A stretch of DNA of 64,000 bases from Ciona savignyi (Eukaryota; Chordata; Ascidiacea; Phlebobranchia; Cionidae): the NCBI GenBank assembly GCA_000149265.1, contig CH003041.1, positions 83,893 through 147,892 on the forward strand. Direction: 5' to 3'. Of this stretch, positions 57,001-64,000 are shown piece by piece. Each line of letters starts with the position of its first letter. Position 1 is the stretch's first letter. A program made the translations under genes and the position numbers. Below the pieces are notes generated by a model that saw nothing but the letters and a program-made list of their open reading frames with translations, was not told the origin of the DNA and did no database searches.

Positions 57001-57025
57001 GGACCACTTTCATTTAATATCCGAC
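45027..57025 (-). CDS. Kyphoscoliosis-peptidase / hillarin-like protein (about 1,060 residues)
   Basis: Exons in order: 57025-56955 (tentative), 56651-56630, 56195-56107, 55387-55328, 54888-54826, 54290-54208, 53614-53491, 53073-52982, 52248-52116, 51478-51329, 49325-49153, 48116-47962, 47447-47211, 46754-45027. Phases agree at every junction except 51329/49325, which is off by one base. The N-terminal third is acidic, then basic and coiled-coil-like (KKRHQEKLVKKLLLRKKLKE). The transglutaminase-like region follows: LTDLEKVRILFHWITSQDLN, ESYASFFSTLMR, GLHAKVIRGYLKGVGYQPD, GSWNGVLIDGQWRLIDTHWG. Then come EEHYFLTDPDQLI, typical of KY/hillarin proteins, and a long beta-rich tail. KY relatives act at muscle Z-discs or the cytoskeleton. 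The positions where active members have Cys and His hold other residues, so this is probably not a working enzyme. The true first exon was not found and may lie upstream. Confidence 0.8.
46902..47190 (-). repeat. tRNA-derived SINE, near full length
   Basis: In the last intron of the KY-like gene (between 47211 and 46754). The whole family body is present from 'aggacaggatagaatattcatg' to the reversed head 'gagtttcgaatcagtaacc'. It is in the same orientation as the host gene. Confidence 0.85.
47636..47905 (-). repeat. tRNA-derived SINE, diverged
   Basis: Tail 'aggataggataatcatgcc', then a degraded body and a head with 'gcggctgaaaggcaacgcactaacc'. In a KY-like gene intron. Confidence 0.75.
48376..48670 (-). 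repeat. tRNA-derived SINE, best-preserved copy
   Basis: Read on the minus strand the family has a tRNA-like head with an RNA polymerase III B box (ggttcgaaact in the consensus of copies), then 'cggttgtgtccttgggcaaggcact', 'gattaatgggttccac', 'gctccgataacttgacgatgggcg', 'ccccttggttttcccattc', and a tail of ATTC/ATCCT repeats. At least twelve recognisable copies lie in this window. Members with similar make-up are known from Ciona, but I cannot match a published name. Confidence 0.85.
48873..49145 (+). repeat. tRNA-derived SINE with internal difference
   Basis: The head with 'aaggttgcacgttcgaaactt' (good B box) is at 48898-48925 and the body end 'gataacgccagttgtgttttctcattaacgggg' at 49090-49125. 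The middle differs from the family. Confidence 0.65.
49399..49650 (+). repeat. tRNA-derived SINE
   Basis: Head 'gtgggttagtgtgccacatttcagctcaaaagttacaggttctaa', body through 'gcgcgaggtaatctgacg', ending 'gttttcccattcactgtaatgaaca'. In the KY-like intron next to the exon at 49153-49325. Confidence 0.8.
49684..50700 (-). repeat. Second copy of the tandem ~336-bp repeat element
   Basis: Reverse complement of the block at 4165-6200, with fewer internal units (about three). Both outer ends are shared: 'ataaacgtcttaaatttacgaacattttaccac' at the left and the hairpin 'tgtcccatttttccaaatgggaccca' with its A-rich tract at the right. It sits in the long intron between KY-like exons 51478-51329 and 49325-49153. 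Confidence 0.75.
51615..51890 (+). repeat. tRNA-derived SINE
   Basis: 'gtagatcctataagttcgaaacttgttgc' is the B-box region. The body ends 'cccttggttttcccatttactgggataaaca'. Confidence 0.8.
51900..52100 (+). repeat. tRNA-derived SINE, diverged
   Basis: Directly follows the previous copy. Head-like 'taaaaggttgtaggatcaaaactggtaac' and tail-like 'accctatcctatcc' remain; the middle is shortened. Its tail runs to within 20 bases of the KY-like exon at 52116. Confidence 0.65.
52460..52700 (-). repeat. tRNA-derived SINE, diverged
   Basis: 'gggttacacagacaatcgtcaaattacctcgcc' begins the copy. The head is decayed ('ctagctagcgaccaatg'). Confidence 0.65.
53239..53415. mobile_element. hAT-type MITE, about 177 bp
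   Basis: The termini are 'caggagtgggaaacc' on the left and, reversed, 'taggcatgggcaac' on the right; both are variants of the CAGGGGTGGGCAACC end found in many small hAT elements. The left half contains the typical 'ggcgggccagatgtgg'. The flanking duplication is imperfect (tgtacgat / atgtagat), so the exact limits are uncertain. It lies in a KY-like intron. Confidence 0.6.
54364..54480 (-). repeat. tRNA-derived SINE, 3' part
   Basis: From 'tataggatagaattgg' to 'ggagctattgcagcgtgtt'; the head is missing. Confidence 0.65.
55440..55640 (-). repeat. tRNA-derived SINE, 5' decayed
   Basis: Runs from 'aggataggatattcatgtt' to 'gactagctagcgaccatttt'. It ends where a second, more diverged copy (55690-55935) starts. 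Confidence 0.75.
55690..55935 (-). repeat. tRNA-derived SINE, strongly diverged
   Basis: Recognisable by 'ttacttcgcgcacactgg', 'ggttgaaaggtgacacactaaccca' and order of landmarks. Confidence 0.6.
56250..56815 (+). repeat. Two SINE head fragments around the second gap
   Basis: 56250-56330 ('ctagctaattagttctcagttgtgtg...caaagcacttagtgggc') and 56690-56815 ('aaggttgttggatcgaagcc...') are plus-strand head fragments. The KY-like 22-nt exon lies between them. Confidence 0.5.
56461..56560. other. Assembly gap (100 N), probably spurious
   Basis: The 12 bases before the gap (ccagagatacag, 56449-56460) are repeated exactly after it (56561-56572), which suggests an overlap that was not merged. It lies in an intron of the KY-like gene, so no exon is affected. 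Confidence 0.85.
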
Positions 57026-57429
57026 CTTGGGAAAAGATTTGATGAAAAAGTTGTAAAATATTAATTACAGACACCGTTGTTTATGAGTTGCCCAGTTTAA
57101 CAATGCTTAAACATATGGAATTAACACAATTGCAATATTAGAATAAAATACAGTTGAAACACAGAAATGGTAAGAAGCAGGTTCGTTATAATGTGTACAA
57201 TCATCAGATTACATCGTGCTCACCACAGGAGCCAAGTTATATGAAGCTATTAAGTTCTAAAAGACATACAGTATACTTTCTAAAAACTATAATGTTAATA
57301 TTTGACAAGATTGGGTATTCTTATTTTATCCCTTAGGTACCGGTATACGCAAGGCATGTAAAGATGGTGTATAATGAATTAATAGACCTGTATGCTCATT
57401 GGGAATTGACATGTGGTCCTTTCCCCGTA

Positions 57430-57808
57430 TGGAAAGTACGTCAATTTTCGCCGAGATCTCGAGTGTGCACGCGCCAAATATTTAAGTGTGCAGTGTGCAA
57501 ACGTCTAAAATTGCACACTTCAAGTGTGCATACAATCTCCTTTTTATTACTGTTTTACCAAAATCTTAAAAAAACATATTATTCTATCCCTAACTTTTCG
57601 TGTCCGTCAGCTTACGTATTTATCTACGCAACAAAAACTTTGCTGACAGTAAATTACCAGAGGTCCAGAGGTAGGTTTACATGTTTGTTGTGAATTATAC
57701 GATGTTTATGTTTAAACATCGCTAGCTTGCGATCGTGTGTGAAATTACCCAAGTGTGCAAAGACGCGGAGGTAAAAAAATCTCGAGTGTGCAGCTGCCGT
57801 ACTTTCCA
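57430..57808. mobile_element. TA-flanked MITE, 379 bp
   Basis: Terminal inverted repeats TGGAAAGTACG are perfect over 11 bases and flanked by TA on both sides (57428-57429, 57809-57810). A second inverted motif (ctcgagtgtgca) lies just inside each end, and 'aagtgtgca' is repeated several times internally. TA target use fits Tc1/mariner-type MITEs. The 57364-57693 open frame is incidental. Confidence 0.75.
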
Positions 57809-57842
57809 TACTGGGTCCTTTCTTAGTCATGGTATTTAAATA

Positions 57843-57995
57843 AGTGTTTTTGCTGAGTGTTGGTACCCCAATGTTTGTATGTTTGGAAGCAGCATGTGCT
57901 ATGCTGCTTGCCGGTGTTCTTGTTTAACTGTGAAGTTTTGAAAGAGTGGAGCAGTGCTTTATTAAACAAAAGTGTTGATTGTGCATCTCCTATAG
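57843..57995 (+). repeat. Family X element, one half
   Basis: Matches 15530-15690 in the same strand sense ('ccccaatgtttg', 'gaagcagcatgtgct', 'gccggtgttct', 'tggagcagtgctt', 'gattgtgcatct'). The other half is absent. Confidence 0.7.
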
Positions 57996-58572
57996 GCGAC
58001 TAGCTGGTGACCAGTTTCAATTAGGCTAAAACTCACTATTTTTAACTAACAAATGTAATAATCTTTTTTTTAAAGTTAAGGAGTTTAACCTGATATCTTG
58101 ACTAAGTTAATCGTGGTGAAATAAAATATACATTTTCTTGGTTGAATATAAAAACAATTTCTACACAGGGGATTTACCTTATTAGAGAAATATTGGACAC
58201 TTTCGCCAAAGTATCATGGGTAGTAGTAGTAGAAATTATGATATTGTTTTTAGTAAATGCTTCCAAAAGTTTGTCTTGTTACTTCTTTTAAACTTTAGAA
58301 AATCTGTGCCATATGGCTTTAAGCGCGATGAAACCAGTTCTTTCCAACTATGGTTTGAAAAACACCGATTGTCAGCGGCGGCCTACTTTAACGCATAGCC
58401 CTCTGAACGCACTGCTCGATCCATAAAATAACAAATACCTTGCTCGTCGGCAGAAAAAAATATGGTTAACGCGACTGAATGTTTTTAGATGATCGAATTG
58501 TTAGGCTAATGTGCTCATATATGTCCTGATTTCTGCTATACAAAAACGGTCTTAATGACGAGTTTATTATGG

Positions 58573-61500
58573 GGAACTGGCAGTAGCGGATTAAGGGGGG
58601 GGGGCTAACAGGGCTGCAGCCCGGGGCCCCCATCATTAAGGGGCCCCCAATTCCTAGATCATACGATTAAATTATTATCGGTACTTCAATAACTGTTTAA
58701 ATTTATACTGATTGAACGTTATACTTTGTAATAAGGCTTTGTTGCGTCTATATGTACATTGTTACGTCACACACTACTGTTTTTTTCGAGGACGCAATTG
58801 CGAGCCTTGGTCTTGTCATATTTTCAGTATTAGACGTGAACAAAGTCTAAGTTAACAAAGTTTACATTTACAGTTTAATTTTAGATTAAATTAGTGCAGG
58901 CGGTGTAACTTTTGATGGTCAAAACTTTCGCCCGGTATGATTAGGCTAGCCGGTAGCCTGTTAGCCAACAGATGAAATGGGTGTTAGTCTTCAGCATGAA
59001 ATTTGCCTAATTTTGTATATTTGTTAAACCGGTGGCCCATGAGTTTTTATACTTTACTCTTAGGATGCAGCGTAGATATCCTAGTGGAGCACAAAAGCGT
59101 GCAGCTGCTTTAGAAAAGAAGAAAAAAGAATCACATCTTGCTGAAAAGATTCCTAAACTTACAACTTTCCTTAAACTAAGTAGAAGTACAACAGCAGGTG
59201 AGGATGAACCCATTTCGCCTAAGTTGGACATTGGAAATCAGACTATACATGGATCTTCTATGCATGTATTGGATGAGGATGTTAATGCTTGTTCTGAACC
59301 TAAAAGTGTAATGGATGATGTTATTAGTGATGATCTTAACTTTTGGCCACAAAAAATTTCTGAAAACTTGAGAAATTACTGGATACAGCGTGGTTCATCT
59401 TCATGTCAGCATAAAAATCATGGTTTTAAAGAATCAGTGGTACAGTTGGAGAAAGAATCACAACGCCGATACTGTAGTATAGCTTTGTTTCAGCGCGTTC
59501 ATGCAAGAACAGGAGAACAGTTTGATAGAACTTGGTTATGCTATTCTAAAACAAGTGGACGAGTTTATTGTTTTGTATGCAAGCTAATGTCAAGTACAGT
59601 GAGTAAGCTAACCAGTGGATTAAATAATTGGAAACATGCTCATGAAATACTTATGAATCATGAAAATTCTAAACAGCACCTTGATGCCATGGCAGCTTTA
59701 TGTGCTCGAAAGTCATCCAGTCAGATAGACAGCGATCTGGTGAAGCAGTATGAAGGCGAAGTCCAGTATTGGCAAGAACTTCTTCGGAGGCTAGTCAGTG
59801 TTGTGAAACTTCTCTGTGTCCGTGGCCTCGCGTTTCGTGGCAAGAATGAACTAATAGGTTCATCCAACAATGGTAATTATCTAGGCATACTTGAGCTTCT
59901 GAGTGAGTACGACACGTTTCTAGCTGAACATATTAGTAAGCATGCAAACAAGGGTCGAGGCCATGCGTCTTATTTATCTTCAACTATTTGTGACTTGTGA
60001 GGAGTTGATCGAGCTCATGGGTCAAAAGGTTTTATGTGTAATTATTGATGAAATCAAAACAGCTAAGTATTTTTCAATATCTGTTGACTCTACTCCTGAT
60101 ATCATGCATGTGGACCAGCTCACAGTGGTTATTCGATATGTTCTACAATCTGGCCCTGTTGAACGATTCTTAAAGTTCATACCGATATATTCTCACACTG
60201 GATCAGAAATTGCTCGAATAATTCTTCAGTTCCTGGAAGAAAATGGCATAAACATTCAAAACTGTCGTGGCCAGTCATATGATAATGCTTCTAACATGAG
60301 CGGCAAGTACAAAGGCGTGCAAGCAATCATCCGTGAAAGGTGCAGTGTTGCTTATTACATACCGTGCACAGCGCACTCTTTAAATTTGATTGGAAAATGT
60401 GCAGCAGAATGTTGCCCCAATGCAGTTGAATTTTTTAATCTTCTTCAAAATCTCTATTCATGGTTTGTATCATCTACCCACCGATGGCAGGTACACCGAA
60501 AGCATCTAAGGGGGTTGCCTGTTACAAAGGCCTTGTCTGACACAAGGTGGTCAGCACGGTATGATGCGGTACGGGCTTTAAATAAAGGGTACCATGAGAA
60601 TATGTCAGTACTAGAAGAACTGCAATCTGATGAAAATCAGCCGCGGGACAGTAGGCTTGTGGCTGAAGGATTTCTAAAGAAGCTTCAGCAGCTGGAAGTT
60701 GCCATTTTGGTGGAAGTTTGGGACACGGTCTTAGAAAGATTTCAAAAAACCAGTTTAACTCTCCAAGGAAGTAAACTCCCTGTGAATTCAGCAGTTCATT
60801 TGTTGGAATCTCTCCTCGAATTCGTTAGAAGCCAGAGATCTGAATTTGAATATTATGAAGAAAGGGATAGCGAAGTCTGTTGTCAAAGTGTACAAAGAAA
60901 CTTCAAAACGAGAAAAGACGAGGAAGCGCCAATTCGATGAGGGTTGTTCGAAAGAAACAATATTCTCACCCAGAGAACGATTCAGGTGTGAGGTATATTT
61001 GCCAATTATGGACGCACTGTCATCAGCTGTACAACATCGTTTGCACTCGTATATGCACATTCAGAACAAGTTTGGATTCCTATCCAACATATGTGAGCTG
61101 AGTAAAGACGACATTCGTCATGCAGCAATCCAGTTAATGGAAACATATGTAAATGATTTTGAAGACTGCTTCCCATCGGAAATGATTCATTTTTCTGAAT
61201 TTTACAAAACCGTTAGTGGTCAAGAGAAGAAAAAATCACGGAACTCAAGTACAGAGATAGAAATGCTTTTGCTGTTGGATGGAAATATGTGTAGCCACAT
61301 CTTTCCAAACGTTCACATCGCACTTCGCATTTATCTGTTCATGGCACCATCCAACTGCTGTGGAGAGCGATCCTTTTCGAAATTGAAAAGAATAAAAAAT
61401 GAGGCGAGGAATTCCATGGGTCAAGAGCGACTCAATTTTCTCTCACTTATGAGCATCGAAAATGATGTTGTTGACTCACTTTCCTTCACTGATTTGATCC

Positions 61501-61812
61501 GCGACTTCGCCCTCAGAAAAGCTCGCAAAAAATCTATCTAACACATTATTCGTAGGATGAATGCTTATTAGCTTGATGAATTTGTATATTCGTTCGTTGT
61601 ATATGTGAATTTCATTGTAATTTTTGATAGTATTGTATTAATGATTGATGTTATCTGATGCTTTGTTTCAATAACACAAAATGTTCAGTTGGTTCAGGTC
61701 GTGTTTTCAGCCTATTAACGTTAATTTTATATTTATGCTATATATCGATAGGGCCCCTGTCGAAATTTCAGCCAGGGGCCTCGTACAACCTTAATCCGCC
61801 CCTGGGAACTGG
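58573..61812 (+). mobile_element. hAT transposon, complete with target duplication
   Basis: The element is 58581-61804 (3,224 bp). The 8-bp target duplication ggaactgg is exact (58573-58580 and 61805-61812). Terminal inverted repeats of 16 bp, CAGTAGCGGATTAAGG and CAGGGGCGGATTAAGG (reversed), differ at two bases. Just inside, G/C-rich stretches ('gcccggggcccccat' left, 'caggggcctcg' right) add a loose subterminal pairing. One plus-strand transposase gene fills most of the interior. Confidence 0.95.
59065..61541 (+). pseudogene. hAT transposase (ZMYM1-like), broken by two frameshifts
   Basis: The reading passes through three open frames: 59065-60000, about 59990-60860 and about 60860-61541. 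Part 1 has a TTF-type zinc-finger region (RTWLCYSKTSGRVYCFVC...H) and the GNYLGILELLSEYD...GHASYLSSTIC block. Part 2 has FSISVDSTPD and YDNASNMSGKYKGVQ with PCTAHSLNLI, the catalytic core of this hAT branch. Part 3 ends in the dimerisation motif (LRIYLFMAPSNCCGERSFSKL). Break 1 looks like a 7-base duplication at 59985-60000 (TGTGACT next to TGTGAGG). Break 2 is a one-base change in the run at about 60862-60868. Otherwise the frame is clean, so inactivation is recent. The ATG at 59032 gives a slightly longer start. Confidence 0.85.
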
Positions 61813-64000
61813 CACGGTAACAAAAAAACGCACCTAGTTACTCATTATCATTTCTGAACTAACGCTTTATTAATAAGATTATAAAAGGATATGTGTTTTT
61901 ACTTTAAATTGGAATTTACGAAATAAGCTACTTTTTTCTCGCCGCTATTTTATTTATTAGTAGCGGGTACTAAAATAAGTTATCCGCTCGTATTGAAACT
62001 TCACGCAAAGTTTAGACCCATGTATTAGATTTGTTTTACGAATTTATAGTTGTCCAGACTTTAAAACTTTCCAGAAAATTATACCACCGTGTATATCTCA
62101 TTAAAGGTTGATTTCGTTAAATATAAAATGAATGGATGGATTATTTATTAACGGTTAGCGGTATGATAACTTAAGCCCGAATTGGTTACAAAAGCTATGT
62201 CCGACTGTGTCTTCTCTAACAGCATAACCTACTAGCTAGCGGCCAAATTTCGGACCAATTCTCGGCTGGACAAGTGTATTAAATCCGCTTAATACGTCAC
62301 ATGTTAATTTCAATACTGTCGACAAGGGTACTATTACACGCCAAAGTTATCCCAAATAAAAGCAATAGAAATCTCATATTATGGTTGTATTAGGTTACTT
62401 TTTTCAAACAACAAAGTGAGCTTGTATGTAAAGACCCAATTTCCCTTAGCAACAACAATAAAACGGCACAAAATGTTTTGTTTGTGTGGAGAATTAGTAA
62501 ATTCAAACGTTATCTTGTAACATAAGGTAAAACGTTACCTGATATAATTTGTTTCTTTTGTTTTAGTTTCTTTAGAAAGAATAATTAAAAGAACATACAC
62601 TTCAACTTATGAAAAGGCATGCCGGAAAAATGCAAAACGACGGTCGTAAAAAATTAAAACACTAAAAATGTATATACAGACGCGGCTGTAAAAAAACAAT
62701 ATTATAAATTTAGTAAGCTATGTCTATGGTCAAGGCATTAAACGAACGCTTAAAATGATTAGTAGGCCGAACCAAAACCTAAGGAGGCGTTCAAATAATT
62801 ATTCTCCCTATCTCTCCAATGCAAACTGACCTCACAAAACAGCTCATAATTAGGGATACGGGGTCTATAGCATGGTCTTAACAAATGCAACAGACTGCAA
62901 TAGCCCTGGTAATTCGGGAAAAGGTGATCTTAAGATTACAATATAACACGATTATGATTAAACAGGAATAAAATAGTATTGAATCATAACACACGCTTCT
63001 GAACTAGTAAATAGCCCTGACAATACCGTTTACCTGGAAGTAAATGGTCGTCGGTTGAAGTAAGAGCTTGGAAATCATCTTCGGTTATAGTTTTCACCAA
63101 TAAGTTGCTGCATGCAACCGCGACGTCTTTGCGGTAATATCTCGTTAGTTTCTCGTCATTATATTCCGACTGCGGATGAATGTAAGTTTGAACATTTGAG
63201 AAGCTAGAGTATCATTATTTTATTTAAATTTCTAACAGGGTCAGTTTGAAACCCAATATTAATTTGTGATTAATTCTGTTTTTGATGGAGTAGTATACGA
63301 ATCGGTCGCATTGTTTATTCATCTATACACAACCGTACCATAGTAACACTTATTTATTTGTTTATTTTTATTTGTATTTATATTTGGAAGACGGTGACAC
63401 CTCGTAACTTCGTTGGGTCTGTCAGAGATATTGCATTGTACTTTTGATACAATGTTACAGGTTCTGGACACGAAGTCGACGATTAACCGTATTAAAGTTA
63501 TTGAAGAAAGAGCCTTTCGTTGTCACGCGCATATGACTAAGAGAATGATACTGCTTATTTTAACCGGGCCATGTTTGTTTGTTTTTTTTTGTGTAGAATT
63601 GATTGATATATGTACCGGTCGTGCTAACCGTTTAGCCACACGACCATCTACAAAGATAATACTACCTTAATCCTGGCTGCTTACCCTTCTGGACACTCTA
63701 CCTTCGACGGCCGCGATGGACGGAATTGGTTGAATAGCGCTTGATGCACATCCCATTTTTAAAGCCAAGACTCTTTAATTCCAAAAGTACGAACTAGTTA
63801 AAGTAATCGTACATTTTAAAACATTATTTTATCCACCTTTCCCTAAAATTAATGCTTAATATATTATTGCCTTTATCATATGATCTAATATCGCTTTTTG
63901 CATATTTGTACACGTGTAAAAATGATCTAATGCTGTCCTGTTGCAACTTAGTTTAACTGTTACTTCTCTAAGCAAATATTCGAAGCACAATCTTCTTATA
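61813..64000. other. Right-end sequence, no gene recognised
   Basis: Contains a SINE head remnant (62205-62290, minus: 'actagctagcggccaaatttcggacc'), a family X start (62782-62850) and two tRNA-like SINE tails or heads near 63298-63345 and 63604-63650 ('accggtcgtgctaaccgtttagccacacgacc'). The 63413-63670 open frame runs into the last of these and is probably not coding. Confidence 0.45.
62782..62850 (+). repeat. Family X element, short copy
   Basis: 'ggaggcgttcaaataattattctccctatctctccaatgcaaactgacc' matches the start of the copy at 22288 almost exactly and then stops. Confidence 0.7.

Noticed and set aside
58200-58260. Possible upstream exon of the KY-like gene ending at a gtaaat donor
   Set aside because: The ATG frame stops at once, and the only open frame does not match the phase required by the next exon.

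Overview
The window looks like nuclear DNA of a tunicate, most likely a Ciona species. It is AT-rich, has short introns with standard GT-AG borders, carries a FoxC-type forkhead gene, and is full of short interspersed repeats. The species call is an inference; no rRNA, tRNA or mitochondrial marker is present. Two 100-base runs of N mark assembly joins, and both look artificial.

Layout. (1) 1-23.3 kb is a young, rearranged segmental duplication. A six-exon gene for a multi-pass membrane protein (copy B, 20151-16169, minus) is complete. The first exon of a second copy (copy A, 553-374, minus) runs off the left edge. A third copy (C, 3712-6785, plus) keeps only the last two exons and lies inside a large inverted repeat (about 2855-8307 against 14211-17075). 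The 5.9 kb spacer of that palindrome holds a two-exon gene for a 64-residue secreted peptide (9813-9345, minus). It has a signal peptide, a six-arginine cationic core and an acidic tail, which is the layout of tunicate antimicrobial prepropeptides. A small ORF with a ParB/sulfiredoxin-like look lies at 2513-2764 (minus), at the junction of the direct and inverted duplicated blocks. (2) 23.3-26.7 kb has no recognised gene. (3) 26.7-32.8 kb is FoxC, five coding exons and 520 residues, with introns that cut the forkhead domain. (4) 32.8-43.8 kb is about 11 kb of mostly unique sequence with no gene I can support, holding a minisatellite and a GC-richer patch; cis-regulatory DNA for FoxC is one possibility. 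(5) 43.8-57.0 kb is a gene of 13 to 14 exons on the minus strand encoding a kyphoscoliosis-peptidase/hillarin-like protein of roughly 1,060 residues, whose transglutaminase-like domain appears to lack its catalytic residues. Its introns are packed with one tRNA-derived SINE family. (6) 57.4-57.8 kb is a TA-flanked MITE. (7) 58,581-61,804 is a complete hAT transposon with 8-bp target duplication and a transposase broken by two frameshifts. (8) The remainder to 64 kb is repeat fragments and unassigned sequence.

No operon or pathway links these genes. The main stories are duplication and inversion around a membrane-protein and peptide locus, and heavy mobile-element colonisation. All gene structures were built by hand from splice signals and reading-frame continuity, with no transcript evidence.
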